A stretch of 64,000 nucleotides of DNA, from NCBI GenBank assembly GCA_011754535.1, contig JAAQVN010000001.1, positions 4,526,001 through 4,590,000 on the forward strand. Reading direction: 5' to 3'. This document shows positions 51,953 through 64,000 of this stretch, in pieces. A model generated the notes under the pieces. The model did no database searches. It saw nothing but the letters and a program-made list of their open reading frames with translations, and was not told where the DNA came from. Origin of the DNA: Enterobacter asburiae (GTDB lineage: Bacteria; Pseudomonadota; Gammaproteobacteria; Enterobacterales; Enterobacteriaceae). Numbering within the stretch: position 1 is the first letter of the stretch; every line of letters begins with the position of its first letter. The position numbers and the translations under genes were made by a program.

Positions 51953-53446
51953 TTACTGCCCCTGCGGAATATCCGTCGCGTCCTGGTGGAGATCGTCAGC
52001 CGTGGCTGCCTGCGCCGGCTGCGGCGCGGTAGCCATAATGGAATCCCAGGTCTTCTGAAGTTCCTTCATGTCATATTCCGGCTCGCCTTTCGGCTGCAGA
52101 AGGATCAACGCCATATCCTGCGACAGCTGCTGACGTAAATCCTGATTCAACATATTCACGGTCAGACCGTTCAGGAAGTCCTGACGAAGCTTCTGGTACT
52201 GCTCAGGCGCAATGTCGACAACCTGGTTCTGCAGGGAGCGAATACGCTGGCTGATCAGAATGTCAGTATCGGCACGAGCGTAGGTGGCAAACAGCTTCTG
52301 CAGCTCCAGTTTTTTCTGGGCAACCAGCGCGTTGAACTCCTCTTCAGAGAGCCCCTCTTTACGCACTTTTGCCAGCTCTTTCGCCACCACACCGAGATTG
52401 GCATTCAGCTTATCGCCCGGCGATTCAACGTTAATGGCACATTGCGCACGCTGGAACAGCACGCGGCAGTCAAAGCCAAGGCCAATGTTCTTCACGTTGT
52501 TTTTGCTGAGCGTCTGTTGAACGTGCCAGAACAGCGCTTCACGCGCCAGATCGGCACGCCAGTAGCGCAGCAGCGCTGCGGACTCGCGAATAGGTTGCCA
52601 GGCGTTATCCCACATCACGGAGAGTCGGTCCTGACGCACGGTGTCCGTCATAATGCTGACAGGCTCGGCGCGCAGCGGAGAGAGCGTCGGGACAGGGGCT
52701 GGCGTTTCGCGTTTGCCCTTCAGATCGCCAAACGCTTTGTTGATCTGCTCAACCACCGTGCGGCTATCCACATTACCGACGACGATCAGCGTCATCGCGT
52801 CCGGGGTGTACCATTTCTGGTAGAACGATTTCACCTGCTCGACGTCCACCGGCTGCTTCAGCGGCTCCGCCGGGTCGTGCCCCAGCAGCGTTGAGCCTTT
52901 CAGACGGTAGCGCCACCAGCCCTCTTTGGTATCCGCAGGCCAGGTCGCCACCATGTCGCCGTTGCTCAACGCATAGTTCACGGTGTCCGGCGTAATCGCC
53001 AGGTTGCCAGAGGCATCAGAGAGATACGTAAGGGCTTCTTTAAGCAGGTCGTTACGGTTATTTGGCAGGCTCAGGTTAAACATGGTGTAGTCATAGGAGA
53101 CCACGGCCGGAGGAAGGGGGCGTTTCGGATCGATGGCCTGTTGCCACAGCGAACGCACCTGAACCGCTTGCAGGCTGCCGCTCTGCGTGAGCGCCAGACG
53201 GGGAATAAAATGGCTAAAACCGGTTTGCTGAGTGCTTTCCGTAAGGGAGCCGGTATTAACGGACAGACGGATTTCAATACGATCGCTGGGCCGCTGCGGG
53301 GTGGATAACACCTGCCACTGAAAACCGTTCGCTAACGTGCCTTGTTGCCAGGCCGGGTCTGGCTGGAGCGCATCTGCCTGCACATAACTGGCTGCTGCCA
53401 TCATCAGCAAACCGCCGGTTAAGAGTCGAATTTTTGTGCCCTGCAT
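51953..53446 (-). CDS. yhjJ: Inactive M16-family peptidase-like periplasmic protein YhjJ
   Basis: 497-aa exported protein (signal peptide about 1-24, ending SYVQADA) with the two-lobed M16 (pitrilysin) fold. The zinc-binding HxxEH motif is lost: the corresponding stretch reads GFSHFIPRLAL. It is therefore predicted to be non-catalytic, as in E. coli YhjJ (GYSHAIPRIAL). The second-lobe features WYTPDAMTLIVVGNVD and the C-terminal QRIRSLQNQVVDIAPEQYQ are conserved. Its partner is unknown; inactive M16 proteins commonly act as subunits or chaperones. Confidence 0.92.
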   Translation of the reverse strand: MQGTKIRLLTGGLLMMAAASYVQADALQPDPAWQQGTLANGFQWQVLSTPQRPSDRIEIRLSVNTGSLTESTQQTGFSHFIPRLALTQSGSLQAVQVRSLWQQAIDPKRPLPPAVVSYDYTMFNLSLPNNRNDLLKEALTYLSDASGNLAITPDTVNYALSNGDMVATWPADTKEGWWRYRLKGSTLLGHDPAEPLKQPVDVEQVKSFYQKWYTPDAMTLIVVGNVDSRTVVEQINKAFGDLKGKRETPAPVPTLSPLRAEPVSIMTDTVRQDRLSVMWDNAWQPIRESAALLRYWRADLAREALFWHVQQTLSKNNVKNIGLGFDCRVLFQRAQCAINVESPGDKLNANLGVVAKELAKVRKEGLSEEEFNALVAQKKLELQKLFATYARADTDILISQRIRSLQNQVVDIAPEQYQKLRQDFLNGLTVNMLNQDLRQQLSQDMALILLQPKGEPEYDMKELQKTWDSIMATAPQPAQAATADDLHQDATDIPQGQ

Positions 53447-53631
53447 GTGAACCCCTGATCAACATTCCTGGTTAAAAAGAGTGTCTCGCGACGCGCTGCA
53501 CTCTAAAAGATGACGATGAAAACACGTCGATTAGACCGCGCGTTCGGCAAAACGTCACGGTCCGAAGTGAAATATACCCAAAAAAAATCTTGTCGAATTA
53601 TGACAGGTATGAACAGTTATTATGCGCAGGA

Positions 53632-53659
53632 GCCCGCATCCCGACAAGGGAATGCGGGC
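53632..53659 (-). terminator. Terminator-like hairpin after dctA
   Basis: GCCCGCAT(C)CC and GG(G)AATGCGGGC form a long GC-rich stem, 13 bp after the dctA stop on the minus strand. The T tract is poor. Confidence 0.55.
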
Positions 53660-53672
53660 AATTGTGACAAGA

Positions 53673-54998
<1,326 letters not shown>

Positions 54999-55118
54999 TT
55001 ATGGTTAACCTGCGGCTCTAAAATAACACCCGTATAACAGGACAGAAATAAACTCAGTTCAAATTTGAAACACAAATGTTAAGAACTTTGAACTGGCTCG
55101 CACAAGCCAGCAACAAAA

Positions 55119-57125
55119 TTACACTTTTGCGCTATGGTCGGCGCCGGAAAGGTATCGCTGTTCGAAGACATCCGGCGGCACCGCGGGGGCAAAAAGGTAG
55201 CCCTGGCCGCTCTCGACGCCCGCCTCTGCAAGCCAGGCGCGTTGCGCTTCGGTTTCAATCCCCTCAGCAATAAGATGCAGGTTGAGACTGCGCGCCATCT
55301 GGACGATGGCCTGCACCATGCTGCTGTCCTCCGGCAGCCCGTCGACAAACGATTTATCGATTTTGAGCACGTCCACCGGCAGGGTTTTCATGTGCTGAAG
55401 CTGACGCAGCCCGGCGTATCCCATACCAAAATCGTCCAGCGCGATGCGAATGCCAGCATTGCGCAGCGGCTTCAGGATGGCAACCGCGTCGTTAGGATCG
55501 TCAATGCGTCGGCTCTCCGTCACTTCCAGCGTCAGCGTATCGGGCTTGATCCGGTAACGATGGATCAGCTCCAGCATCTCGGAGACCATCGTCGGATGCA
55601 TAAGCTGCAGCGCTGACAGATTGACCGACAGCGGCAGCGTAACGCCGCGCTCCTGCCAGGCGGCAAGCTGGCGGCAGGACTCCTCCAGCACCCAATAGCC
55701 AACGGTGACCATCAGACCACAGGATTCGATGCGCTCAATCAGCCCTTCCGGCAGCTCCCATGAGCCATCCGGCTGCTGCACGCGGAGCAGCGCCTCGGCA
55801 CTTTTCACTTGACCCGTCTGTAAATTCACCTGCGGCTGCAGCCAAAGGGCAAACTGACGGTTATCAAGCGCGGTCAGGATGTCGCTCTCTTCCGTCAGGC
55901 GTTGCTGCGCTTTTTCCATCTGCTCCGGGTCGAAGAACTGGATCTGATTTTTCCCTTTACGCCGGGCGGTAAACGCCGCCGAGAACGCGCGGCGGTACAG
56001 CTGCTCCGCCGTTAAATCACCGTAGTACATGGCGATACCGATGCTGGCGCTCGGACGAAGCTGGATACCCTGAACGGGCAGCCGCTCATTTATGACAGTG
56101 AGTACTTGCTGACCTAATGTAATGGCGTGCCACGGCTCTTTCACGCCGTTGGCAATCACCACCAGGTCGTAACCGCTGACCTGGGTCAGCACCATGCGCG
56201 GGGCAAGGACGGACTTCACCTTTTCCACCAGCGTCAGCAAGAGCATTTCACGCTGGCTCTCCTTTAGCACGCCGGCCGTATCCTGCAGGGTTTCACAGGC
56301 GATCACCATCAGCGCCGTGGTTTGCTGCCGCGCAACGGTCTGCTCCAGCATCGCCATCAGAAACGCTTTGTTGGGAAGCTCCGACACCGGGAAGCGCGTA
56401 GCGCTGTTGTTTAACTCATCCTGCTGACGCTGGATGCGCTGCTGGTTGAGGTTGTAGCTGCGCACCAGCATCCCGATCTCATCGTCATGATGCAGGCGCG
56501 GCAGCTCAAGCTGGTGCCCCAGCTGCTCCTGCGGCGCAAGCGAATTCAGCTCTCGGGCGATACGGCGCAGCGGGTGAACAATCAGCCGGTTAATGCACCA
56601 GGTCAGCGCCACGCTGAGGATAAGGGTCATAAGTAAGCAAGTGGTCACTAACGTAACCACCCAGCTCATGACGAATTTATACATCCGGTACGAGTCCGCC
56701 TGCAGAACCAGGTAGGCCAGCGGCTGCGGATTGGCAGGGCGCTCAAGCGAATAGACAGGCAGAGAAATTTGCACCGGCAGCTCAAACAGGCGCATCACCA
56801 TCATCGGAACGGGACGCTCCGGGATAAAGCTCATCCGCAGCGCCTGAAACTGGTTGGGCAAGACGACATCGGCGCGGCTAACGACGCCGGCAGGCTGAAT
56901 GCGTTTTAAGATGGTTTCCGCTTCGGGAATATCTCCTTTCAGGATCGAGGCGGAGAGCGGGCCGCGCACCGAGCGGGCGATACTTTCTAACTGCGAAGCC
57001 GTGTTATAGCGATTCTGCTGTACGGAATGAAACAGCAAAATTACGCAGAAGAGCAGTACAAACAGCATAGTGACGGCAGAGACCATCGCCATCTGTTTGA
57101 TCGTTAAGGAACGGCTGACACGCAA
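55119..57125 (-). CDS. pdeK: EAL-domain c-di-GMP phosphodiesterase with degenerate GGDEF (PdeK/YhjK)
   Basis: About 668-aa inner-membrane protein. A membrane segment (about 15-38) precedes a periplasmic sensor part (about 40-150), a second membrane segment (about 155-178), HAMP-like region (about 180-235), a degenerate GGDEF domain (signature replaced by SGYDLV near residue 327) and an intact EAL domain (EALLRVQQ near 435; [24 protein letters not shown]). The start is uncertain: TTG at 57125 has GGAGAG 7 bases upstream, TTG at 57140 has none. There is no in-frame ATG upstream. Orthologue of E. coli YhjK, located next to the bcs operon, suggesting local c-di-GMP control of cellulose. Confidence 0.88.
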   Translation of the reverse strand: MRVSRSLTIKQMAMVSAVTMLFVLLFCVILLFHSVQQNRYNTASQLESIARSVRGPLSASILKGDIPEAETILKRIQPAGVVSRADVVLPNQFQALRMSFIPERPVPMMVMRLFELPVQISLPVYSLERPANPQPLAYLVLQADSYRMYKFVMSWVVTLVTTCLLMTLILSVALTWCINRLIVHPLRRIARELNSLAPQEQLGHQLELPRLHHDDEIGMLVRSYNLNQQRIQRQQDELNNSATRFPVSELPNKAFLMAMLEQTVARQQTTALMVIACETLQDTAGVLKESQREMLLLTLVEKVKSVLAPRMVLTQVSGYDLVVIANGVKEPWHAITLGQQVLTVINERLPVQGIQLRPSASIGIAMYYGDLTAEQLYRRAFSAAFTARRKGKNQIQFFDPEQMEKAQQRLTEESDILTALDNRQFALWLQPQVNLQTGQVKSAEALLRVQQPDGSWELPEGLIERIESCGLMVTVGYWVLEESCRQLAAWQERGVTLPLSVNLSALQLMHPTMVSEMLELIHRYRIKPDTLTLEVTESRRIDDPNDAVAILKPLRNAGIRIALDDFGMGYAGLRQLQHMKTLPVDVLKIDKSFVDGLPEDSSMVQAIVQMARSLNLHLIAEGIETEAQRAWLAEAGVESGQGYLFAPAVPPDVFEQRYLSGADHSAKV

Positions 57126-57154
57126 AATGACTCTCCACAAAACTCGAAGCGCAG

Positions 57155-57183
57155 GGCGCGCCAGGGTGTAAACCTGGCGCGCC
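57155..57183 (-). terminator. Strong hairpin between bcsC and pdeK
   Basis: GGCGCGCCAGG and CCTGGCGCGCC, a perfect 11-bp stem around a 7-base loop, 62 bp after the bcsC stop. No strong T run, so efficiency is uncertain. Confidence 0.6.
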
Positions 57184-57244
57184 TGAGTATACCCGATTGC
57201 CGCGCTATTAAGAGAGACTTACAAATGGATTAAGGAAAATCCGA

Positions 57245-60200
57245 TTACCAGTCTGCGTAAGGAATAAGCGGCTGCGGCGGTAAGTCCATATCACCCTGCC
57301 AGCCTGCTGCAGAGTAACGCACATAAATCAGCGCATGGCTTGGGGTATAGTCTTTCGCTTCCTGAATATCCACGCCCATGCCCACAAACCAGTTGGACGT
57401 GACCCGGCGTTCGATAATCGCCCGCGCGGTATAACCCGTCCCGGAGGAGCTGCTGCCGGTTTCCATCGCGCCCCGGTCAGTATAGCGGCCTGGCTCATCG
57501 GTCGGGATCAGGCTCTGGATCGGGTAGCGCAGCTCGTCTTTGGTTTTGGAGTGGGACCAGGACACCGAGCCTCCCAGCTCCCAGGACCAGTTTTCCGTGC
57601 GCTTACGCCAGGTTACAGGCAGCGCGAAGGAGACATACTCCTGCGGGCTGTAGTAGCCGCCCTGACCGAGGGAATAGCCGCTCAGATCTTTGTCGTAGTG
57701 CCAGAGCATATTGGACACGCCGACCGTCAGGCGCTCGTTGTTTTTATTGATGAGCTTGTAGTAGTAACCCGTCATCCAGCGGACGCGCCAGTTATCTTCC
57801 ACATTTTTACCCGTCAGCGTTTCCGCGTTCAGGCTGGACCAGATGCCGTTCGCCTCACCTTTGTCATAGCTGATGCTCACGCCACCGCCGGTTGCGCGTA
57901 CGCCGCCCCAGGTGGTGCCGGTATTGGTATCTTTTTGCCCGGCGAAGGCCAGCAGCGAACTGGAGATAGGCCGACGATGGGCGTTGACGGTATAGCCGAT
58001 GGGACCTAAATCACTGCTGTAGCTGATGCCGCCCACCACGTCGACGACGTCAAAGCCCATTGGCGTGGTGCCAATATCCATCGCCCAGGTTTTATTCTGC
58101 CAGCCGACGGCGACGCTGGCGCCGCTGTCGCTCTGGCTGGTGTTGCCGCTACACGGCGTGTCGTAGCAGGTCCCCCATTTAGGATCGTAAGTCCCGTTAT
58201 TGTTATCAAAAGTACCGGCATCCATGTTGACCAGATCGCTTCTGAAGAACATGCGCCCGTCAGAGAGCGGTGCGTCCACCTGGAGCATGGTGGTATGCGC
58301 TTTCAGGTCGGAATAGCCGCCCGTGCCGCTGGAGCCCCAGTAGTCGTGCTGGAGCGTGACGTTAACATCCTGCTGACGGTACAAATCACCAGCGTCACTG
58401 CGCACGCCGCGCTTCAGCCAGTCATCTTTTTCATCGTTACGCGTCAGGCGGGTGAAACTGTCGTTGTCCACCGGACGCGTCGTGGTAATGCCGGACGACA
58501 CCATCGCATCTTTATACGATTCCAGCGCCTGCTGCGGCTGGCCGTTTTGCGTCTGGAAGCGGGCAGCATCACGTAGCACCAGCGCGCTTTCCATGGAGGC
58601 GGGCTGCGATTTGGCCTGAGGAATGATTTTGCTGAAGGTCTGTTCTGCGGCAGCGGAATCTCCCAGGCCCGCCTGCGCCATCGCGATCCGGCGCTGCATA
58701 TTGAGCGAGAGTGGCTGGTCATTTTGCCCGGCGGGCAGTTTCGCGAGCTCGGCACGGGCGGCATCTTTGTTACCTTCCGCGCTGTAAATCTCGGTCAAAC
58801 CGAGGATCGCGTCCTCGTTCTGCGGCTCACGCTGCAGGACGGCGTTGTAGGTGGTTTTCGCCGACGCCAGATCGCCACGCTGCTGCGCCCAGTCCGCCAG
58901 CGTCAGGTCGATGCGGGTGGAGGTCGGCTGCTGGCGCAGAAGGTTTTCCGCCTCCTGCTCTTTGCCGCTGTCGCGCAGACGGTTAGCGGTTTCCAGCACC
59001 TGGTTGCTTTGCAGGCGGTCGGCAAGTTCCTGGATATTGCCGTTCCACTGGCTGCGCGGCAGGGTATCCAGATGCGCCAGCGCGGCCCGGTCCTGGTCGT
59101 TTCCGGAAAGATAGAGCCCGTTGGCATAGACCTGATCCGGGTCAGACGGCTTCTGGCTGGCAAGCTGGCGCATCAGGGTATCCGCCTGGCTGCGCTGACC
59201 CGCGCTGTAGAGATCGCGCGAGAGACGATACGTTATCCAGACGTCACCGGGCGAGAGCGCCAGACGACGACGCTGGATTTCTGCCGCCTGAGCGTATTTC
59301 CCCTGACTCTCCAGCTGTTCTGCCTGGGCAGACAGCTGCTCATTAGTCAGGCTACGCTCAATATCATCAATGCTCCGGCGCTGGCTGGCAGAGAGCGACT
59401 GGATAAACTGCGAGGCTTTCTCCGGGGACTGTGCGCGGTAAATATTGGCAAGCCCGCGAACCGCATTGCTGTTGCCGCTGTCCATACGCAGTGCCTGACG
59501 GTAATAACGCTCTGCCGCGTCGTTATCTTTACGCGCCGCGGCGGCATCTCCCAGCCCCAGCACTGCGTAGCTGTCGGTATTGTCGATGTTACGCGCCTGC
59601 TGAAAGTATCGTTCCGCCTGCGCCGGGTTATTCGCCTTCAGCGCCGCATCCCCCTGCTGGATCAGCAGCCAGTAGCGGTTAACCTTCAGTAAACTGTCCC
59701 ATTTACCGCGGTTATCGCTCTGCGGATCGAGGGCAATCGCCTTTTCAAACTGTGCCACCGCGCGGGCGCGGTCGCCTTTCTGGGAATAGGCTTGTCCAAG
59801 GGCGCCCACCGCTTCACTGTCGGCATGGTTGGCGCTAACGGCTTTTTGCAGCTCCGCCACCGCCTTACTCCCCTGCCCGGCATCCACCGCCGCCAGCCCT
59901 TCCGCTTTCGCGCGGAACGCCGGGTCTGCGAGCTGTTTTTGCTGCGCCTCAAGCTGGGCGCGCGCCGCCGCGACGCTATCGCCGTCGCTGAATACGGTCA
60001 GGTATTTTTGCAGCGCGGTAACGCTGGCGCTGCTGGCGGGCTGGTCTTTAATCTGCTCATACCACATGTCAGACGCCTGACTGCGGCCGCCGGTAGATTT
60101 AGCCATCTCCTGCAGGACCGCAAAGCCTTCATCACGGCGTCCGCTCTGGAACAGAAGCTGAGCCAGCGTCGCCTGCAGCTGCGTATTACCGGGGCTGCTG

Positions 60201-60727
60201 CTGTTAATTTTTTTTAGCTGGTTAATGGCCGAAGCGCGACGGGCAGGATCTTTCGCCACCACATTCCAGTATTCCGTCGCCACGTCGCCGCCCGGCGGGT
60301 TGCCGTCAAAGAGCTTGTCATAGGCGGCTATTGCCTCCTGCGTGTGCCCTGTTGTGGCGAGTAAGCGCGCCTGCTGAAGCTGCTGGCGGCCATCCGGCGT
60401 GGAAAGCAGCATCGTGTTGCGTGAGGACTGGTAGGCGCTGGAGCCCGGGGCGATCCCTTTCAGGCGATCCAGCTCTTTTTGCGCTCCGGCGTTATCGCCC
60501 TGGCGCAGCAGGTAGCGAAAGCGGGCGGCAATGACGTCAGGGTTGTTCGGATCGATCAGCTCAAGACGGTAGAGCGACTGCCGAACCAAATCCTCACGAT
60601 GGGTCGATTCGCCCAGCCGAACCTGCTCCAGCAGCTGTTTCTGCTGCGGAGAGTTGACGGCCTGCGCCAGCGGCATCAGTGCCAGCCCAAGCGATAGAGT
60701 GAGTAGATTTACTGTGAACTTGCGCAT
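57245..60727 (-). CDS. bcsC: Cellulose synthase operon outer-membrane protein BcsC
   Basis: 1160-aa cellulose export protein. The signal peptide (1-23, ending PLAQAV) is followed by about 19 TPR-like units through residue about 780 in the periplasm (for example [20 protein letters not shown] and [20 protein letters not shown]), then a C-terminal 16-strand-type beta-barrel (about 800-1160) ending [12 protein letters not shown] as in E. coli. It conducts the glucan across the outer membrane. The start at 60727 (MRKFTVN) matches E. coli; it overlaps the 3' end of bcsZ by 19 bp. Last gene of the visible bcs run. Confidence 0.96.
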   Translation of the reverse strand: MRKFTVNLLTLSLGLALMPLAQAVNSPQQKQLLEQVRLGESTHREDLVRQSLYRLELIDPNNPDVIAARFRYLLRQGDNAGAQKELDRLKGIAPGSSAYQSSRNTMLLSTPDGRQQLQQARLLATTGHTQEAIAAYDKLFDGNPPGGDVATEYWNVVAKDPARRASAINQLKKINSSSPGNTQLQATLAQLLFQSGRRDEGFAVLQEMAKSTGGRSQASDMWYEQIKDQPASSASVTALQKYLTVFSDGDSVAAARAQLEAQQKQLADPAFRAKAEGLAAVDAGQGSKAVAELQKAVSANHADSEAVGALGQAYSQKGDRARAVAQFEKAIALDPQSDNRGKWDSLLKVNRYWLLIQQGDAALKANNPAQAERYFQQARNIDNTDSYAVLGLGDAAAARKDNDAAERYYRQALRMDSGNSNAVRGLANIYRAQSPEKASQFIQSLSASQRRSIDDIERSLTNEQLSAQAEQLESQGKYAQAAEIQRRRLALSPGDVWITYRLSRDLYSAGQRSQADTLMRQLASQKPSDPDQVYANGLYLSGNDQDRAALAHLDTLPRSQWNGNIQELADRLQSNQVLETANRLRDSGKEQEAENLLRQQPTSTRIDLTLADWAQQRGDLASAKTTYNAVLQREPQNEDAILGLTEIYSAEGNKDAARAELAKLPAGQNDQPLSLNMQRRIAMAQAGLGDSAAAEQTFSKIIPQAKSQPASMESALVLRDAARFQTQNGQPQQALESYKDAMVSSGITTTRPVDNDSFTRLTRNDEKDDWLKRGVRSDAGDLYRQQDVNVTLQHDYWGSSGTGGYSDLKAHTTMLQVDAPLSDGRMFFRSDLVNMDAGTFDNNNGTYDPKWGTCYDTPCSGNTSQSDSGASVAVGWQNKTWAMDIGTTPMGFDVVDVVGGISYSSDLGPIGYTVNAHRRPISSSLLAFAGQKDTNTGTTWGGVRATGGGVSISYDKGEANGIWSSLNAETLTGKNVEDNWRVRWMTGYYYKLINKNNERLTVGVSNMLWHYDKDLSGYSLGQGGYYSPQEYVSFALPVTWRKRTENWSWELGGSVSWSHSKTKDELRYPIQSLIPTDEPGRYTDRGAMETGSSSSGTGYTARAIIERRVTSNWFVGMGVDIQEAKDYTPSHALIYVRYSAAGWQGDMDLPPQPLIPYADW

Positions 60728-61818
60728 TCCTGGCCCCAATCCGGTATTAATTCACCCTTAGCGGTGAAGCGAAAACGATGCTGATCCCATCCCTGACCAA
60801 AGAGAGTCAATACATAGCTGTAGTAGGCATTTTTATCGGGAAAATGGTCTGCCACGCGCTGGCGCTGAACCGCCTGGGCATCGCGCTGTTGTAAAAACGG
60901 CAGCATGGCGGCAGAGAACCCGACCGGGCCATTGCCGGTGCGTTTCCCCGTCGCCACATCCACTTTCTCCGGCGGCACGCCCTGTTTGATTGTCGTTGCC
61001 GCCATCGGCTGGAAGCGCGTCAGCAGCCGGGCTTTTTGAGGATCTTTATCGCTCATCATGCCCACCCAAAGATAGACACGTATGGCGTCATAGCCCCCCA
61101 CCAGCGCCTTATCCTGCTGTAACTGCCAGCCTCTGTTTTTCTGATACTGCACCCAGTCCGGCGAGAACCCCTTCGGCGCGCTTTCCAGCAGTAGCCGCAG
61201 ATTGGTTTCACGCAGCGTGGTCCACGGGGCACCATAGCGGGTGAAATAGCTCGCTAGCTGTGGAGGAAGGTAGCTGGAGTTAAAGCGCCAGGCGTTTTCA
61301 TCGGCAAAGCCGACTTTACCGGGAAGCAGCATTGAGCCGAGCCCCGGCACTTTCACCACTTCCTCGCTGGCAATGCGTTTTAGCAGCGCCTTGCCCGTTT
61401 GGGTATAGTCCGGGTGTTTCCATAACCGGCCCGCTTCGAGCAGCGACCAGGCAATCCAGACATCGGCATCTGAGGCGGAATTAGTATCAATCACCCCCCA
61501 GTTTTCTTTGTCTTTCTGCCCCCAGAGCCAGGCGGGCAGACGATCGTTGAGATTGCCGCTGGCAAGGTTATCGCGCGTCCAGGTCAGCAGCAGGTCAAAC
61601 GCGTTGCGATCGTTAGCGGCCAGGGCAAAGAACAACGCATAGCTTTGCCCTTCCGACGTCGTAATTTTGCGCGTGTCACTGGGATCAATGACGCGCCCGC
61701 CCTCGCTGATGTAATCCTTTTTAAACTGCTCCCAGGCAGGCCAGGTACAGGCGGCGCGAAGCGGGAGCGCCGCCAGCATCAATGCTACAACTACACACCA
61801 GCGAATGGCTTTCATCAC
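60709..61818 (-). CDS. bcsZ: Periplasmic endo-1,4-beta-glucanase BcsZ (GH8)
   Basis: 369-aa periplasmic cellulase that trims or releases glucan during synthesis. A signal peptide (about 1-23, cleaved after LPLRAA) leads to the GH8 (alpha/alpha)6 barrel. The catalytic acid lies in TTSEGQSYA near residue 56, and the second acidic residue in GGYDAIRVY near residue 243. It matches E. coli BcsZ in length and end ([10 protein letters not shown]). Two adjacent ATG codons (61818, 61815) are possible starts. It starts 3 bp after bcsB and overlaps bcsC, all in one operon. Confidence 0.95.
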   Translation of the reverse strand: MMKAIRWCVVVALMLAALPLRAACTWPAWEQFKKDYISEGGRVIDPSDTRKITTSEGQSYALFFALAANDRNAFDLLLTWTRDNLASGNLNDRLPAWLWGQKDKENWGVIDTNSASDADVWIAWSLLEAGRLWKHPDYTQTGKALLKRIASEEVVKVPGLGSMLLPGKVGFADENAWRFNSSYLPPQLASYFTRYGAPWTTLRETNLRLLLESAPKGFSPDWVQYQKNRGWQLQQDKALVGGYDAIRVYLWVGMMSDKDPQKARLLTRFQPMAATTIKQGVPPEKVDVATGKRTGNGPVGFSAAMLPFLQQRDAQAVQRQRVADHFPDKNAYYSYVLTLFGQGWDQHRFRFTAKGELIPDWGQECASSQ

Positions 61819-61821
61819 GTC

Positions 61822-64000
61822 TTACTCATCGGGGTTAAGGCGACGACGGCTGATGATACGCAGCAGACGCCACAGCACCCATGCCAGCAATACCACGCTG
61901 ACCGCAGCCAGGATGGCGAGCAGAACTGGATGGTTAGACAGCGCATACCACAGACGTTCGAACCACGGCAGATGGCCGACGTAGTACACATCACCCACGC
62001 GCAGGCTGTTGACGCCGGACTCGCGGATCACCGAAACCGAGCCAAACATCGCGGCGCGTTTACCGCTGTCGTTCATCGCGGTATTCAGCAGCTCATAGCC
62101 ACGGGGGCTGTCCGCCAGCAGAGCTATCACGCTACGCTGATCGTTGTAAGGGGACTGGAAGCCCACCACTGCAGCCATCGCTCCCTGAGAGGTTACGGCC
62201 GTCTGCGCGCTGGCCTTGCGATCGTTCACATCCGGCATAATGCTCGGGAACTCGGTCTGACGCAGCGGCGTGTTAACCCAGGACTCGGTGGCTTTTACCA
62301 GCAGATCGATACGTTTTTCATCCTTCAGCTTATCCGGGATGGTGCCGATCACCATAATATCGGCATCTTTGTTCTGGATTTGGCTGCCATCATCCGTCAA
62401 CGTGACGTTAATTGCCGGTAATCCAGTTTGCGCGCCTACGGTCGCCATGGTGTCGAGCAGGGTCGTCACCTGACCTTCGTTTGGCGCTTTTGGCATCACC
62501 ACAATGGATTCAGAGAGATCGGCCATGCGGCTGAACGGGAAGCCCGCGTTAGCAAAGGCACGCAGATCCGGCATCGCCAGGAAATGGTAGTACTTCGAGA
62601 AGTCGATGGTCGACTCATCGCCGATCACGACGTGGTTCTGTACCGGCTGGAAGGTGATGCAGTTCTCCACCGAACCGCCAGGCATCGGGTTCATGTACTG
62701 GAAATCAAAACGCAGCTGATTAATCGCGCCAAGCTTCAGTGCCGGAATAGAGACATCCGTTTTGCCGTCCAGCAGCCCCTGCAGCACCGGCAGGCGGAGC
62801 ATCAGCCGGTTAGTGTCCTGGGTGCTTTGCAGGCTGAACGATTGCAGGAACTGGTTGTTCAGGCTGATATCCATGCGCGAGCTGTCTTTCGTCGCCGGCG
62901 CGGTATAGCGATAGTTGAGATTGATATCAATGCCGTTGGTGCGCAGCAGGTACAGATCCGGCGGCAGGTTCAGTGACAGGTTAATCGACGATGGTTCCAG
63001 CCCGGACGCCTGCAGCTGCTCTTCATAGGTTTTCAGTTCACCAAACGTCACGGCACGATCGGTACGCACCCAGTTTGGCGCGTCATAAGGTTTACGTGCC
63101 AGCAGCGGCTTAACCTCGTCCACCACCACGCTGTTGCCGCGGAACAGGACGTTGCCCTGGGCAATTGCTTTTGCCGCCTGAACCAGATCTTTATCGTCAC
63201 GACCAAAGACCACCAGCAGCTTCACATACGGGTTATCCGGGTGGCTTACCATCTCAATAGTTGGCGCTTTGACTTCCGGGTGGTCGCGCAGGAAGGCCGG
63301 ACGCTTGGCGTTAGTTGCAAAGACAATCGCGTTTCTGTCCGGCATTTTGTCATACATCACCGGGAAGTTCTGACCGCGCCAGCCGGAGCGGGAGCCAAAC
63401 CAGGAGGCCACAATGGTCGCCGCCAGCTGCTCGGTCACGTCAGGGGATGACGCAAACACCATTGGCAGCGTGAGCGGACGGTTATCACGCGGATCGAAGA
63501 ACGGAACCGGGAATGCCGAAAGATCGTTTTTCAGCGCCAGCGGCTGGTAGGTCATCTGCAGCGAGGAGTTGCGCCCGACATCCAGCCACAGCGTGTTGCT
63601 GGCGGGGTTTTCGCAGACATCGCGGTAGTGACCAACAAACTCCAGACGGATACGGTTAAAGTCGGTGATGAACAGCGGGTTAATCGGCACCTGCGCCTGG
63701 GTTTTCTTACCCAGCTGCTCTTTGGTCACCGGCAGAACGTCCATCAGCTCATCATTGAGGTAGACCTTCAGCTGAGACTGCGTCGGCAGCAGGGATGGCG
63801 ACGGCGTATATTCAAGGTTCAGTACCGCATTCGAAACAACCTCATCGCTGCGCATACCAAATTCAATGCTGCCGTTAGGATTGACGCCGCGCAGCACCAT
63901 GCTGCCCGGCGGCGGCGCGATTTGCGCGAAGGTCAGCTTCACGTCCCGCGACGGCGTGTTCTCCGCGACAACGGGCGCGTTAGCCCCCCGCACGCCCGGC
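61822..64000 (-). CDS. bcsB: Cellulose synthase regulatory subunit BcsB, 5' end outside the window
   Basis: The frame is open to the right edge, so the signal peptide and first about 55 residues are missing (E. coli BcsB has 779 aa). The visible part starts at the PGVRGANAPVVAENTPSRDV region and continues with the carbohydrate-binding and flavodoxin-like domains (CBD1 with LTFAQIAPPPGSMVLRG; NCITFQPVQNHVVIGD later) and ends in a membrane anchor (about 20 residues, LLAILAAVSVVLLAWVLWRL) and RRRLNPDE. BcsB binds the BcsA catalytic subunit and guides cellulose through the periplasm. bcsA is expected just outside the window. Confidence 0.95.
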   Translation of the reverse strand, partial: PGVRGANAPVVAENTPSRDVKLTFAQIAPPPGSMVLRGVNPNGSIEFGMRSDEVVSNAVLNLEYTPSPSLLPTQSQLKVYLNDELMDVLPVTKEQLGKKTQAQVPINPLFITDFNRIRLEFVGHYRDVCENPASNTLWLDVGRNSSLQMTYQPLALKNDLSAFPVPFFDPRDNRPLTLPMVFASSPDVTEQLAATIVASWFGSRSGWRGQNFPVMYDKMPDRNAIVFATNAKRPAFLRDHPEVKAPTIEMVSHPDNPYVKLLVVFGRDDKDLVQAAKAIAQGNVLFRGNSVVVDEVKPLLARKPYDAPNWVRTDRAVTFGELKTYEEQLQASGLEPSSINLSLNLPPDLYLLRTNGIDINLNYRYTAPATKDSSRMDISLNNQFLQSFSLQSTQDTNRLMLRLPVLQGLLDGKTDVSIPALKLGAINQLRFDFQYMNPMPGGSVENCITFQPVQNHVVIGDESTIDFSKYYHFLAMPDLRAFANAGFPFSRMADLSESIVVMPKAPNEGQVTTLLDTMATVGAQTGLPAINVTLTDDGSQIQNKDADIMVIGTIPDKLKDEKRIDLLVKATESWVNTPLRQTEFPSIMPDVNDRKASAQTAVTSQGAMAAVVGFQSPYNDQRSVIALLADSPRGYELLNTAMNDSGKRAAMFGSVSVIRESGVNSLRVGDVYYVGHLPWFERLWYALSNHPVLLAILAAVSVVLLAWVLWRLLRIISRRRLNPDE

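Noticed and set aside
55040..55085. CRP-like site upstream of dctA (TTTGTGTTTCAAATTTGAAC region)
   Set aside because: Only one half resembles the TGTGA core; too weak to call without a matrix score.

Overview
The window is chromosomal DNA of an Enterobacteriaceae member, most likely an Enterobacter cloacae complex or close relative. Gene order and recalled protein similarity follow the E. coli 78-80 min region: yhiN-pitA-uspB-uspA-rsmJ-prlC-rlmJ-gor, then treF, then yhjB/yhjC/yhjD/yhjE/yhjG/pdeH/kdgK/yhjJ/dctA/pdeK/bcsC/bcsZ/bcsB. No tRNA, rRNA, integrase, IS element or CRISPR array was seen. The first gene (an FG-GAP propeller protein) and the last (bcsB) run off the window edges.

Conserved left part (1-10.6 kb): a partial FG-GAP protein, a flavoprotein (yhiN), a phosphate transporter (pitA), stress proteins (uspB, uspA), rRNA methyltransferases (rsmJ, rlmJ), oligopeptidase A (prlC) and glutathione reductase (gor). 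The peptide transporter dtpB, which lies between uspA and rsmJ in E. coli, is absent; a palindromic repeat occupies that junction and supplies the stop codon of rsmJ.

Accessory island (10.6-38.0 kb, between gor and treF, where E. coli carries the ars and acid-fitness genes): a 27-kb self-contained adhesin, secretion and signalling locus. It holds two giant Ig-like repeat adhesins (1533 and 1795 aa), an OmpA-domain protein, a complete type I secretion system (LapB-like ABC protein, HlyD-like adaptor, TolC-like channel), an RcsB-like response regulator closing the secretion operon, a second LuxR-type regulator with Glu in place of the phosphoacceptor Asp, two EvgS/BvgS-like hybrid kinases, a TPR-glycosyltransferase-like protein, a 124-aa protein that is a free-standing copy of the adhesins' C-terminal domain, and an AadA-like nucleotidyltransferase translationally coupled to one kinase. 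The intergenic regions of this island, plus the treF promoter region, share a 9-mer TTATAAGAC and related AAGAC-NN-GTCTT palindromes, a candidate operator for a common regulon. One kinase keeps a canonical ATP lid but ends after its receiver domain inside a REP element; the other has an HPt domain but a degenerate ATP lid, so they could form a split phosphorelay. This island is the most likely undescribed system in the window.

Right part (38.2-64 kb): treF, a HEPN-family membrane protein, a GNAT acetyltransferase, a degenerate lysozyme-like gene, yhjB, an SDR divergent from a LysR regulator (yhjC), transporters yhjD and yhjE, AsmA-like yhjG, c-di-GMP phosphodiesterases pdeH (with a clear sigma-28 promoter) and pdeK, kdgK (with a KdgR-like box), the protease-like yhjJ, dctA, and the cellulose genes bcsC, bcsZ and bcsB. 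Cellulose export, c-di-GMP turnover and the adhesin island together suggest a strain with a large investment in biofilm matrix and surface attachment. Extragenic palindromes (a CTCTCCC-ACA-GGGAGAG family and a REP pair) sit at five junctions between convergent genes.
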